A stretch of DNA of 64,000 bases. Origin: Gryllotalpicola protaetiae. Its GTDB lineage: Bacteria > Actinomycetota > Actinomycetes > Actinomycetales > Microbacteriaceae. The DNA is taken from assembly GCF_003627055.1 (NCBI RefSeq), contig NZ_CP032624.1:2480001-2544000 (forward strand), written 5' to 3'. Positions 6,789-15,645 of this stretch are shown piece by piece; position 1 is the first letter of the stretch; every line of letters starts with the position of its first letter. Under the pieces are notes generated by a model. The model was not told the DNA's origin. It saw only the letters and a program-made list of their open reading frames with translations, and did not search any database. The translations under genes were made by a program, and so were the position numbers.

Positions 6789-9539
6789 GTGCCGGGCACA
6801 AAGAAGCTGGTCATCGTCGAGTCGCCGACGAAGGTCAAGTCGATCGCACAGTATTTGGGCGACGGCTACACGGTGATGGCTTCGGTGGGGCACATCCGCG
6901 ATCTGATCGAGCCGAAGGATCTTCCGGCCGACCAGAAGAAGGGCCCGCTCGGCAAGTTCGGCGTCGACGTCGACAACGGCTTCAAGCCGATCTATGTGGT
7001 CTCGGACGGCAAGACCAAGGTCGTCAGCGACCTGAAGCGCGAGCTCAAGAACGCCGACGAGCTCATCCTCGCAACAGATGAAGACCGCGAGGGCGAGGCC
7101 ATCGCGTGGCACCTGCGCGAGGTGCTGAACCCGAAGGTCCCCGTCAAGCGCATGGTCTTCCACGAGATCACCCGCGAAGCCATCGAGGCCGCGCGTGACC
7201 ACACCCGCGACCTCAACATGGAGCTCGTCGACGCGCAGGAGACCCGGCGCGTGCTCGACCGCCTCTACGGCTACGAGGTGAGCCCGGTGCTGTGGCGCAA
7301 GGTCGCTCCCGGCCTCTCAGCCGGTCGCGTGCAGTCACCCGCAACCCGTCTCGTCGTCGACCGCGAGCGCGAGCGCCTCGCGTTCGTCGCCGCCAGCTAC
7401 TGGGACCTCACCGCCCAGTTCACCCCGGGCGAAGACACCGCGCCGTTCGAGGCGCGTCTGCAGCGCCTCGACGGAACGCGCGTCGCGCAGGGCCGCGACT
7501 ACGACGACTCCGGCAAGCTGACCGGCGTGGCGCGCCAGCTCGACGAGGCATCCGCCCTCGCACTTGCCGACGCACTGCGCGCAGACGCGACCGTCGTGAC
7601 GGTCTCGAAGGTCGAGTCGAAGCCGTACTCGCGCCGGCCCGCCGCGCCGTTCACCACCTCGACGCTGCAGCAGGAAGCGGCGCGCAAGCTGCGCTTCAGC
7701 GCGCGTCAGACGATGAGCGTCGCGCAGTCGCTGTACGAGAACGGCTACATCACCTACATGCGAACGGATTCCCCGTCGCTGTCGCAGCAGGCGACGAAGG
7801 CCGCCCGCAGCCAAGCCGCTGCGCTCTACGGTGCCGACACGGTGCCCGAGAAGCCGCGGCACTACACGGGGAAGTCGAAGAACGCACAGGAGGCGCACGA
7901 GGCGATCCGTCCGTCCGGCGAGACGTTCCGCACCCCTGACGAGGTGCGCAAATCGCTGTCGCAGAACGACTTCCGCCTGTACGACCTGATCTGGAAGCGC
8001 ACCGTCGCGAGCCAGATGGCCGACGCGAAGGGCTCGACGGCCTCGGTCGCGATCGAGGCGAAGGTCGTCGGCGGCGAGCTCGACGGCACGGTCGCCGAGT
8101 TCACCGCTTCTGGCACGGTCATCACGTTCCGCGGCTTCCTGCACGCCTACGAAGAAGGCCGCGACGAGGAGCGCAACTCCGACGGCGCCGCCGGAGCCGC
8201 CGAAGAGAAGCTGCCGCCGCTCACCGTCGGGCAGGCGCTCGAGAACGCCGGTGTCGAGGCCAAGGGGCACGAGACCACGCCGCCGCCGCGGTACACCGAG
8301 GCATCCCTCGTCAAGGCGCTCGAAGAGTTGGGCGTCGGCCGCCCGTCGACCTACGCGCAGATCATCTCCACGATCATCGACCGCGGCTACGTGACCCTGC
8401 GCGGGCAGGCGCTCGTACCGAACTGGATCGCGTTCTCGGTCGTCAGACTGCTCGAGGACCACTTCGGCGACCTCGTCGAGTACGACTTCACCGCCGACCT
8501 CGAGAACGACCTCGACAGCATCGCGAACGGCGCGGACGAAGGCCGCGAGTGGCTGAAGGGGTTCTATTTCGGCACCGAGGCCCACAAGGGCCTGCGCGGC
8601 GTCGTCGACAACCTCGGCGAGATCGACGCGCGCGAGATCAACTCGGTGCGCATCGACGACGAGATCACCCTGCGCATCGGCAAGTACGGCCCGTACCTCG
8701 AGGTCACCGACCCGGCGGCAGGCCCCGACGTCGCCCCGCGCCGCGTCAACATCCCCGAGGGCCTCGCCCCCGACGAGCTCACGCCCGCGAAGGCGCGCGA
8801 GCTAGCCGAGGCGCCCGAGCAGGCTGACCGCGTGCTCGGCACTCTGGAGGACGGCAAGGAGATCGTCGTGAAGGACGGTCGCTATGGTCCGTACGTCACC
8901 GAGGTGCTGCCCGAAGAGGCTCCTGCCGAAGACACGGTGGCCGAGGCATCCGATGCCAAGCCGAAGAAGCGCGCCGCCAAGAAGCCGGCCGCTCCCAAGC
9001 CGCGCACCGCGTCGCTGTTCAAGAGCATGAGCGTTGACACCGTCGATTTCGAGACGGCGCTCAAGCTGCTGTCGCTGCCGCGCACCGTGGGCGCAGACCC
9101 CGAGTCGGGCGACGAGATCCTGGCGGCGAACGGCCGCTACGGCGCCTACCTCAAGAAGGGCACCGACACCCGCAGCCTGCCGAACGGCGAGGACCAGATC
9201 TTCGAGATCACCCTGCCCGAGGCGCTCGAGCTGTTCGCCCAGCCGAAGTACGGCGCCCGCCGTGCGTCGAGCGCGCTGAAGGAGTTCGAGGCGGACCCCG
9301 TCAGCGGCAAGCCGATCCGGGTGCGCGACGGCCGCTTCGGGCCCTACGTCACCGACGGCGAGACGAACGCGACGATTCCGCGCGGGGAAGACGTCGAGGC
9401 GGTCGACTTCGCCCGCGCCGTGCAGCTGCTCGCCGACAAGCGTGCGAAGGGTCCGGCCAAGAAGCCTGCGGCCCGTCGTTCGTCGTCGACGACCGCGGCG
9501 AAGAAGACCACGACGACGCGCAGCCGAGCGAAGAAGTGA
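6789..9539 (+). CDS. topA: DNA topoisomerase I
   Basis: Type IA topoisomerase of 916 residues that relaxes negative supercoils. The N-terminal Toprim domain begins KLVIVESPTKVKSIAQ and includes the DEDREGEAIAWH acidic motif. The catalytic tyrosine is Tyr323 in TYMRTDS. The C-terminus carries the actinobacterial repeats GRYGPYV, GRYGAYL and GRFGPYV and a Lys/Ala-rich tail. GTG 6789 is chosen over in-frame upstream starts because AAGGAG (6779-6784) precedes it and the family begins with this KLVIVES segment. The stop overlaps the tmk start (GTGA). Confidence 0.96.
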   Translation: MPGTKKLVIVESPTKVKSIAQYLGDGYTVMASVGHIRDLIEPKDLPADQKKGPLGKFGVDVDNGFKPIYVVSDGKTKVVSDLKRELKNADELILATDEDREGEAIAWHLREVLNPKVPVKRMVFHEITREAIEAARDHTRDLNMELVDAQETRRVLDRLYGYEVSPVLWRKVAPGLSAGRVQSPATRLVVDRERERLAFVAASYWDLTAQFTPGEDTAPFEARLQRLDGTRVAQGRDYDDSGKLTGVARQLDEASALALADALRADATVVTVSKVESKPYSRRPAAPFTTSTLQQEAARKLRFSARQTMSVAQSLYENGYITYMRTDSPSLSQQATKAARSQAAALYGADTVPEKPRHYTGKSKNAQEAHEAIRPSGETFRTPDEVRKSLSQNDFRLYDLIWKRTVASQMADAKGSTASVAIEAKVVGGELDGTVAEFTASGTVITFRGFLHAYEEGRDEERNSDGAAGAAEEKLPPLTVGQALENAGVEAKGHETTPPPRYTEASLVKALEELGVGRPSTYAQIISTIIDRGYVTLRGQALVPNWIAFSVVRLLEDHFGDLVEYDFTADLENDLDSIANGADEGREWLKGFYFGTEAHKGLRGVVDNLGEIDAREINSVRIDDEITLRIGKYGPYLEVTDPAAGPDVAPRRVNIPEGLAPDELTPAKARELAEAPEQADRVLGTLEDGKEIVVKDGRYGPYVTEVLPEEAPAEDTVAEASDAKPKKRAAKKPAAPKPRTASLFKSMSVDTVDFETALKLLSLPRTVGADPESGDEILAANGRYGAYLKKGTDTRSLPNGEDQIFEITLPEALELFAQPKYGARRASSALKEFEADPVSGKPIRVRDGRFGPYVTDGETNATIPRGEDVEAVDFARAVQLLADKRAKGPAKKPAARRSSSTTAAKKTTTTRSRAKK

Positions 9540-10183
9540 GCGGCCTCTACATCACGATCGAAGGGCTCGACGGCTCAGGCAAGACGACTCAGCTCGACGC
9601 GCTGGCGAGATGGCTGACGGATGCCGGTCACACTGTCGCCGCGACCCGCGAACCCGGTGGAACCGAGGTCGGGGTGCTCGTGCGCGACATCGTGCTGCAC
9701 CACCGCGGCGACATCGCGCCGCGCGCGGAGGCGCTGCTCTATGCGGCCGATCGCGCTCACCACATCGCCACCAAGGTGCGGCCGGCGCTCGAGCGCGGCG
9801 AGGTCGTGATCCAAGACCGATACATCGACTCGTCGGTCGCGTTCCAGGGCGCGGGGCGGGTGCTCGGCGCCGACGAGGTGCGCCGGCTTTCCGAGTGGGC
9901 GACGGGCGGCCTGTACCCGCAGCTCACCGTGCTGCTCGACCTCGACCCGTCGGTCGCGCGGCAGCGCATCGACGCGGCGCAGAAGGTGTTCGACCGCATC
10001 GAGGCCGAGGCGATCGACTTCAGCGTGCGGGTGCGTGCGGCGTACCTCGAGATGGCGGATGCCGAGCCCGAGCGCTGGCTCGTGCTCGATGCGACCCTGC
10101 CAGCTGACGAACTGGCCGCTGCCATCCGTGAACGTGTCACGGACCTGTTGAGAACTTCCGGGACTGTCGGAACCGCCGGGTAG
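9536..10183 (+). CDS. tmk: thymidylate kinase
   Basis: Phosphorylates dTMP to dTDP. The protein has 215 residues. The P-loop is EGLDGSGKTTQ, followed by TREPGGT and the DRYIDSSVAFQG motif for dTMP binding. GTG start overlaps the topA stop by 4 nt. holB follows after 10 nt, forming the common topA-tmk-holB order. Confidence 0.95.
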   Translation: MSGLYITIEGLDGSGKTTQLDALARWLTDAGHTVAATREPGGTEVGVLVRDIVLHHRGDIAPRAEALLYAADRAHHIATKVRPALERGEVVIQDRYIDSSVAFQGAGRVLGADEVRRLSEWATGGLYPQLTVLLDLDPSVARQRIDAAQKVFDRIEAEAIDFSVRVRAAYLEMADAEPERWLVLDATLPADELAAAIRERVTDLLRTSGTVGTAG

Positions 10184-10193
10184 CCTGAACCCG

Positions 10194-11360
10194 ATGAGTG
10201 TGTGGGCCGAGCTGACGGGGCAGCAGGGCGCGATCGCGGTGCTGCGCGCCGCCGCGGCGGCCGACCCCGGCATCCCCGCGAACGGCGGCAACGCGATGAC
10301 GCACGCGTGGCTGCTCACCGGCCCGCCGGGCTCCGGCCGGTCGAACCTCGCCTTCGCGTTCGCGAGCGCCCTGCTCAGCCATGCGGGCGCCGACGGCGAC
10401 GAGGCGACCGACCGCCAGGTGCAGGCGCGCACGCACCCCGACCTGTCGGTGCTCGCGACCGAGAAGGTCATCATCACGATCGACGAGGTGCGCGAGCTGG
10501 TGCGCTCCGCGCAGTACTCGCCGTCGGTCGGCCGCTACCGCGTGCTCGTCATCGAAGACGCCGACCGCATGACCGAGCGCACGAGCAATCTGCTGCTGAA
10601 GTCGCTCGAAGAGCCGCCGGAGCGCACCGTCTGGGTCCTGTGCGCGCCGAGCGACGCCGACCTTCTCCCGACGATCCGCTCGCGCGTGCGCACGGTGCGC
10701 CTCACCGTGCCGACGATCGCCGACGTGGCCGAGCTGCTCGTGCACCGCGACGGCATCGAGCCGCAGCTGGCCGAGCAGGCGGCGCGGCACGCGCAATCGC
10801 ACATCGGCATGGCGAGGCGGCTCGCGACGAACGCCGACGCCCGAGCCAGGCGTGACGAGACGCTCGCGCTCGCGCTCGGCATCCGCTCGATCTCTGCCGC
10901 TGTTCTCGGGGCTGCGCGCCTCGTGCAGATCGCGACGGAAGACGGCAAGGCCATCACCGAGGAACGCGATGCGGAGGAGCGCGAGCACGCGCTGCGCTCG
11001 CTCGGCGTCGAGCCGGGCGGCACGATCCCGCCTGCACTGCGCGCACAGCTGCGCGCACTCGAGGAGGACCAGAAGCGGCGCGCGACGCGAAGCCTGCGCG
11101 ACGGCCTCGACCGCATCCTCGTCGACCTGCTCTCGCTCTACCGCGACGTCCTCATGCTGCAGCTCGGCAGCGAGGCGCCGCTCGTCAACCGCGAGCGCGA
11201 GGCCGCGCTCGGCGAGGTTGCGCGAACCACCACCCCGGCGGATACGTTGAAGATGATGGACGCCGTCGCCGAATCCCGAACCCGCATCGACGCGAACGTG
11301 AATCCGACCCTCGCGCTCGAGGCCATGCTGGCCACCGCGATCGCGGTGGCGGCCGCATGA
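10194..11360 (+). CDS. holB: DNA polymerase III delta-prime subunit
   Basis: Clamp-loader subunit of 388 residues. The P-loop-like GPPGSGRSN has Arg in place of the usual Lys, as expected of a delta-prime subunit that does not hydrolyse ATP. DEVRELVRSAQYSP, VLVIEDADRMTER and NLLLKSLEEPPE follow. The zinc-binding cysteines usual between the P-loop and the HPDL motif are absent: that segment (from LLSHAGADG on) has no Cys. TAGCCT lies 7 nt before the ATG, so an internal leaderless start is possible although tmk ends only 10 nt upstream. The stop overlaps the next gene (ATGA). Confidence 0.93.
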   Translation: MSVWAELTGQQGAIAVLRAAAAADPGIPANGGNAMTHAWLLTGPPGSGRSNLAFAFASALLSHAGADGDEATDRQVQARTHPDLSVLATEKVIITIDEVRELVRSAQYSPSVGRYRVLVIEDADRMTERTSNLLLKSLEEPPERTVWVLCAPSDADLLPTIRSRVRTVRLTVPTIADVAELLVHRDGIEPQLAEQAARHAQSHIGMARRLATNADARARRDETLALALGIRSISAAVLGAARLVQIATEDGKAITEERDAEEREHALRSLGVEPGGTIPPALRAQLRALEEDQKRRATRSLRDGLDRILVDLLSLYRDVLMLQLGSEAPLVNREREAALGEVARTTTPADTLKMMDAVAESRTRIDANVNPTLALEAMLATAIAVAAA

Positions 11361-12922
11361 GGCGCGCCTCCAGGTGGCGCGGGGTGCGCGCTCTTGCCGT
11401 CGCACTCACCGCTGCGGTGCTGCTGGTCGGCTGCACCTCGGCGCAGCAGAAGCTGCCGACGCAGACCTCGACGCCGGTCGCGTCGCCGACGGCGAGTGCC
11501 GACCTCTCGCCGGCCGACGCGGCCGCCGTGCAGAAGTTCTACACGCAGCAGCTCGTGTGGACGGACTGCTCCGGCGGCTTCCAATGCTCGACCGCGAAGG
11601 CGCCGATCGACTGGGCGCACCCGTCGCAGGGCGACCCGATCGACCTCGCGCTGATCCGCAAGCCGGCGAGCGGCGCGAAGCTCGGCTCGCTGTTCGTCAA
11701 CCCGGGCGGCCCCGGCGTCTCCGGTGTCGCGTTCGTGCGAGGCAGGGTGGGCGCGACCTCGGCGACGCTGCAGAAGAACTTCGATGTCATCGGGTGGGAC
11801 CCGCGCGGGGTCGGGGCCTCGTCGGCGGTTAAGTGCTACGACAACAAGGGCCTCGACAGCTGGCTGTACGACATCGTTCCCGGCGAGCGCGGCAGCCCGC
11901 AGTGGCTCGACGCCAGCAAGCAGGCGGTGACCTCGCTCGGTCAGGCGTGCGAGCAGAACACCGGCCAGCTGCTCGGCCACGTCGACACCGCGAGCACGGC
12001 GCGCGACCTCGACATGCTGCGCGCGAACGTCGGCGACGCGAAGCTCAACTACCTCGGCTTCAGCTACGGCACGATGATCGGCGCGATCTACGCCGACCTC
12101 TTCCCGAAGAACGTCGGTCGTATGACGCTCGACGGCGTGGTCGACCCCGCGTCGAGCTACGACGAGCTCACCGAGCTGCAGGCGCAGGGCTTCGAGTCGA
12201 ACCTCAGGGCCTATGCGCAGTGGTGCCTGACGCAGGACAAGACCTGCCCGTTCAAGGGCACGGTCGATTCCGTGATGAGTGCGGTCGCAGGGTTGCTGAA
12301 CAAAGTGCAGCAGACGCCGATCAAGAACTCGGACGGGCGGATGCTGGGCGCGAGCACGCTTCTGCTCGCGGTCATCACGCCGCTGTACGACACGGCGAGC
12401 TGGCCTGAGCTCGACGTCCTGTTCAAGACGGTGACGCAGGGGAGCGCGCGAGTGGCGTTCATCCTGGCCGATCAGTACAACGACCGGGATCAGAACGGCA
12501 ACTACACGACGAACACCGCCGTGGCGTTCCAGGCGGTCGACTGCCTCGACTATCAGTTCGACGATGACCTCGCGCACATGCAGGCGGAGGCGCAGCGGGT
12601 CGCGCAGGTGGCTCCCGTGATGGGTCCCTTCTTCACCTACGGAGGCATCACCTGCTGGAACTGGCCGTTCAAGCCGGTGCGCACACCGGCGCCAGTGCAC
12701 GCGAAGGGGTCCGCGCCGATCCTCGTGGTGGGCACCACCAATGACCCTGCGACGCCGTACCAGTCATCCGTCAATCTCGCCAAACAGCTGGAGAACGGCC
12801 ATCTGGTGACCTGGAAGGGCTCGGGGCACACGGCGTACGGCCGCTCGAACGCGTGTGTCCTGAACACGGTCGACGACTACTTCGTGAAGGGACAGGTGCC
12901 CGCGACCGATCCGATGTGCTGA
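11357..12922 (+). CDS. secreted lipoprotein alpha/beta hydrolase (SlpD/tripeptidyl aminopeptidase type)
   Basis: A 521-residue protein with a signal peptide and lipobox LLVGC (lipidated Cys26). The alpha/beta-hydrolase core shows the oxyanion segment NPGGPGVSG, the nucleophile elbow GFSYGTMIG (Ser236), the acid in GTTNDPATP and the histidine in GSGHTAYG. The C-terminal extension (TAP-like domain) points to the actinomycete SlpD/SlpE and tripeptidyl aminopeptidase group, so the likely role is extracellular peptide trimming. It overlaps holB by 4 nt, which may reflect gene packing rather than function. Confidence 0.88.
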   Translation: MRRASRWRGVRALAVALTAAVLLVGCTSAQQKLPTQTSTPVASPTASADLSPADAAAVQKFYTQQLVWTDCSGGFQCSTAKAPIDWAHPSQGDPIDLALIRKPASGAKLGSLFVNPGGPGVSGVAFVRGRVGATSATLQKNFDVIGWDPRGVGASSAVKCYDNKGLDSWLYDIVPGERGSPQWLDASKQAVTSLGQACEQNTGQLLGHVDTASTARDLDMLRANVGDAKLNYLGFSYGTMIGAIYADLFPKNVGRMTLDGVVDPASSYDELTELQAQGFESNLRAYAQWCLTQDKTCPFKGTVDSVMSAVAGLLNKVQQTPIKNSDGRMLGASTLLLAVITPLYDTASWPELDVLFKTVTQGSARVAFILADQYNDRDQNGNYTTNTAVAFQAVDCLDYQFDDDLAHMQAEAQRVAQVAPVMGPFFTYGGITCWNWPFKPVRTPAPVHAKGSAPILVVGTTNDPATPYQSSVNLAKQLENGHLVTWKGSGHTAYGRSNACVLNTVDDYFVKGQVPATDPMC

Positions 12923-12944
12923 CGTCATCGCACGACGCACGTGG

Positions 12945-12966
12945 TGCAAATTTGCAGGCACTGCAA
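12945..12966. promoter_or_regulatory. overlapping palindromes: putative TetR operator
   Basis: TGCAAATTTGCA (12945-12956) is a perfect 12-bp palindrome. It overlaps a second inverted repeat, TTGCAG-GCA-CTGCAA (12952-12966). Both sit between the expected -35 region and the -10 of the TetR gene immediately downstream, the classical position for autorepression. Confidence 0.65.
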
Positions 12967-12967
12967 C

Positions 12968-12973
12968 GATAAT
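12968..12973 (+). promoter_or_regulatory. -10 box of leaderless TetR gene
   Basis: GATAAT lies 6 nt upstream of the GTG at 12980, so transcription would begin at or next to the start codon. Confidence 0.55.
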
Positions 12974-12979
12974 GGTGGA

Positions 12980-13633
12980 GTGACTGACGTCAAGGAGCCG
13001 GGCCTGCGCGAGCGCAAGCGCGTCGCCACGCGAAGGGCCATCGAGAAGGCCGCGATCGACCTGTCGCTCGACAAGGGGTACGAGAACGTCACCGTCGACG
13101 AGATCGCCGAGGCGGCCGATGTGTCGCCGCGCACCTTCTTCAACTACTTCCCGTCGAAAGAGGCCGCCGTCATCGGGCACGCGCCCGAGGCGCCAGAGCC
13201 CGAGAAGGTCGAGGCGTTCCTCACGGCGCCTGCCGAGCAGTCCGTGCTCGACGGCATCCGCGCGCTGATCGCCGGGTTCATCGACGCCAAGAGCGATGAA
13301 GAGACGCGGGCGACCCACGAGCTGCAGGAGCAGCGGATGCGGGTGATGCTGCGCCACCCCCACCTGTTCCGTCAGCGCATGGAGACGATGGAAGACCTGA
13401 CGAACCAGATGATCGAGCTGGTCTCGAAGCGGCTCGTCGTGCTCGACCCCGCGCTCGAAGCGGATCCGAGCGCGCTGCGCGACCGGGCGCGGCTCGTCGT
13501 GTTCGTCTCGTTCGCCGGCCTGCGGAACGCCTGGGCCAGCTGGGCGGAGCGCGGCGGCAAGGGACGGCTCGCCGCCTGCGTAGACAGGTCGTTCGAGCAG
13601 CTGCACCTGCTGTCGTCTCAGGTGAACGTCTGA
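12980..13633 (+). CDS. TetR/AcrR-family transcriptional regulator
   Basis: A protein of 217 residues with the N-terminal HTH typical of TetR (RRAIEKAAIDLSLDKGYENV, then VDEIAEAADVSPRTFFNYFPSKE) and a helical ligand-binding C-domain. GTG 12980 is preferred over the upstream ATG 12941: the latter lies within the operator palindromes, and a GATAAT box precedes 12980 by 6 nt. Regulators with this FFNYFPSKEAA signature often sit beside MFS or multidrug exporters. Here no exporter is adjacent, and tRNA-Thr follows, so the target is unknown apart from likely autoregulation. Confidence 0.88.
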   Translation: MTDVKEPGLRERKRVATRRAIEKAAIDLSLDKGYENVTVDEIAEAADVSPRTFFNYFPSKEAAVIGHAPEAPEPEKVEAFLTAPAEQSVLDGIRALIAGFIDAKSDEETRATHELQEQRMRVMLRHPHLFRQRMETMEDLTNQMIELVSKRLVVLDPALEADPSALRDRARLVVFVSFAGLRNAWASWAERGGKGRLAACVDRSFEQLHLLSSQVNV

Positions 13634-13648
13634 ACCTCCGGCATCCTG

Positions 13649-13654
13649 TAAACT
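13649..13654 (+). promoter_or_regulatory. candidate -10 box for tRNA-Thr
   Basis: TAAACT lies 28 nt before the tRNA 5' end, in the gap after the TetR gene. No good -35 box is evident. Confidence 0.4.
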
Positions 13655-13681
13655 CATTGATCGTGTGCGGTTCGCCGCCAC

Positions 13682-13757
13682 GCCGCCTTAGCTCAGTCGG
13701 CAGAGCGATTCACTCGTAATGAATAGGTCAAGGGTTCGATTCCCTTAGGCGGCTCCA
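13682..13757 (+). tRNA. tRNA-Thr (anticodon CGU)
   Basis: The acceptor stem GCCGCCT/AGGCGGC, the D arm GCTC...GAGC, the anticodon stem ATTCA/TGAAT around loop CTCGTAA, the T arm with GGTTCGATTCC and an encoded CCA are all present. The anticodon CGU reads ACG (Thr). A terminator follows directly. Accessory genes begin after it, making this the probable chromosomal anchor of the island. Confidence 0.96.
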
Positions 13758-13763
13758 CAAGAG

Positions 13764-13790
13764 AAATCCCCGGTCAAGCCGGGGATTTTC
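13764..13790 (+). terminator. rho-independent terminator of tRNA-Thr
   Basis: AAATCCCCGG (13764-13773) pairs with CCGGGGATTT (13779-13788) around a 5-nt loop and is followed by a short T run. Confidence 0.85.
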
Positions 13791-13928
13791 TGCGTGTCCA
13801 GCGGTTGCGGGTTTCCTTCAAGTATGCACGTGTCCCCGGGGTGTCCCGGCTTGAGCTATTCGTTGTTCGTGATGCGCTCATTCAAACTGGGCTCCGCCTC
13901 CTTCCGGCCGCGGCGCTTGTGGCCCTGG

Positions 13929-14675
13929 CTAGACTCCTGCGGCGGCAGCGATTACGTCCAAGTTGAACCGTCCATGCGCGCGGTCGGCCTCCTCAAGGAC
14001 GGCCCAGCCGGCATGGCTACCGTCGGCCAGTTGCTTGTGCATGGCGTGCAGCCGCCTCTTGTCGCTCTTGTTGAGACTCGCGTAGTCGAGCGCGGACGCA
14101 TCGGTGACGCTAGCCAGCAGCGTGGCTGAGTCGCCCAAATGCCTTTCGCGGTCGCGCTGGTCGACGAGGAACGCAGCCGCTTTCGCCACGAGCGCTCCGA
14201 GTTCGTCTGGGACGCCGATTTCGATGCCGACGCCCAAGTTGAACTGGATTCGATACGTGTCGCGACGCTGAATGGCCTGCCTTCCCGCAGGAACTTCGAG
14301 GGCGGGTCTCCGCGACAGCCGAGCTGCTGGTGGCAGGCTGTGCTCGGGCACCATCACGTCGACCTTGCGGCCATCCTCGTGTAGCCACCGATAGGCATAT
14401 ACGCCGTCGCCGTCCAGCTTGAATCCGAGGCCCGCGAGTGACGATCTTGCGCCGATGAGCGTTGACCTGGCTGTCACATAGTTGACCAAGAAGTCGGCGT
14501 CGTTGGTCGAGCGTGGCGCGATGACTCCACCGCGGGCTGCGTGCGCATGCACCATCAGGCCGCCGACGAGAACAAGGTCCCGCGCGACATCGGTCCGGCT
14601 CAATTCGGCGACCGTCTGCCAAGCGGGCAGCATGTCGTCGTCGCCCATGTCTACCGCGTGTGTTGCGCCAGCCAC
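13929..14675 (-). CDS. nucleotidyltransferase, type IV toxin-like (AbiEii/MenT class)
   Basis: A protein of 248 residues. The nucleotidyltransferase fold is indicated by VGGLMVHAHAARGG followed by RSTNDADFLV, whose D-A-D pair would bind the metal ions, and by the third acidic position in GRKVDVMVPEH. This pattern is that of AbiEii/MenT-class toxins, some of which modify tRNA acceptor ends. It is read together with the upstream HTH gene. GTG 14675 overlaps it by 25 nt and has GAGGGA upstream; ATG 14648, 2 nt beyond the upstream stop, is an alternative. Base composition is lower in GC than the neighbours. Toxicity is inferred, not shown. Confidence 0.75.
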   Translation of the reverse strand: MAGATHAVDMGDDDMLPAWQTVAELSRTDVARDLVLVGGLMVHAHAARGGVIAPRSTNDADFLVNYVTARSTLIGARSSLAGLGFKLDGDGVYAYRWLHEDGRKVDVMVPEHSLPPAARLSRRPALEVPAGRQAIQRRDTYRIQFNLGVGIEIGVPDELGALVAKAAAFLVDQRDRERHLGDSATLLASVTDASALDYASLNKSDKRRLHAMHKQLADGSHAGWAVLEEADRAHGRFNLDVIAAAAGV

Positions 14676-15367
14676 TGGTCCCTCAAGTCCTCAAGTGCGG
14701 TCAGGCCGGCGCTGCGTTCGCGAGAGTCGATGGATAGCGCGAGATCCGCAGCGATCACGGCGATCGGCATGACCTCGGATTTGTACTCAATGGGCAGTGT
14801 GTTTTCGTAGAGCACGTCCCGGCCGCCGGTGTCCGCGCGCATGAAATGGGTTCTCGCGAAGCGCTCCATCGTCTCGCCAGAGGGCACATAGCCCGCCACG
14901 CGCCGAGAGTCACCGACGAGGTCGCGGAGTCCGGCTGTAGGCGGTACGAGCTGTCCGAAGAGCGACAGTGCCAGGCGCCCCGTCGCGATTACATCCGGAA
15001 TGATGCGTTCGGTGTTCGCGCTGCGAAAGCGGTGCGCACGCGTCCTGGTTGCGACGGCGCGCGCGAGCCCTTCCGCATCCTGATGTGCGAGTCGGTTGCG
15101 GATACGACTCTTCGTGTGTGGTGCGAGCCATGGCGCTGGCTTCTCAGATAGCGCCCAAAGGAGTCCCCACGCAGTGGCGGGACTCATCTCGCGCCCGGCA
15201 TGGCCGCGGTTGACGTTCTCGTAGCCGAGGACGGAGTCACTGTCGATGAGCCAAGTTCCGTCGGGCATCTGCCGACCGGCGATGCGGCGATCGCGCAGGA
15301 GTTCTACGATGCGGCGCTGGGTTAAGCCAAGGCGTTCCGCGACTTGCGCGCTTGTCCAGTCGACCAT
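14651..15367 (-). CDS. HTH-domain protein, probable cognate antitoxin/regulator
   Basis: A protein of 238 residues. The N-terminal 50 residues form an excisionase/MerR-like HTH (WTSAQVAERLGLTQRRIVEL, then DRRIAGRQMPDGTWLID). The rest is helical and of no family I can name (segments PATAWGLLWALSE and RTRAHRFRSANTERI). GGAAGG lies 8 nt upstream of the ATG. It precedes and overlaps the nucleotidyltransferase gene, the antitoxin-first order of AbiE/MenAT systems, so it probably neutralises the partner and represses the operon. The alternative is a non-toxic regulator plus enzyme pair. Confidence 0.7.
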   Translation of the reverse strand: MVDWTSAQVAERLGLTQRRIVELLRDRRIAGRQMPDGTWLIDSDSVLGYENVNRGHAGREMSPATAWGLLWALSEKPAPWLAPHTKSRIRNRLAHQDAEGLARAVATRTRAHRFRSANTERIIPDVIATGRLALSLFGQLVPPTAGLRDLVGDSRRVAGYVPSGETMERFARTHFMRADTGGRDVLYENTLPIEYKSEVMPIAVIAADLALSIDSRERSAGLTALEDLRDQWLAQHTR

Positions 15368-15645
15368 TACATAATCCTTCCGACCTCGGAAGCAGTTTGC
15401 AATGGCCAGGTCGCCGAGGATCTCGAAGAAATTGGCCGTGCTCTGTGGCGTTTCCGCGGAGCGACGCTCGCCTTACTTGCGTGACCCGCGTTCGATTGCG
15501 TCCGCGATGGAGCGGAGTTGGCGTACTGCGCTGATCGAGTCGCCCAGTCATCGGACCATCTGCGATCACTGCCAAGCTCTCGGCGAATAGTCGAATTCGG
15601 TCGGCAAACACCGCGCCTAGAGCGCTTCGCGGTGACAGCCGATAG
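15368..15645. other. degenerate intergenic stretch in the tRNA-Thr island
   Basis: About 280 bp without a convincing intact gene. On the minus strand one frame reads SAVRQLRSIADAIERGSRK to a stop at about 15478 and then continues open toward the HTH start, which looks like the tail of a lost upstream gene. The composition is less GC-biased than the backbone. Confidence 0.35.
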
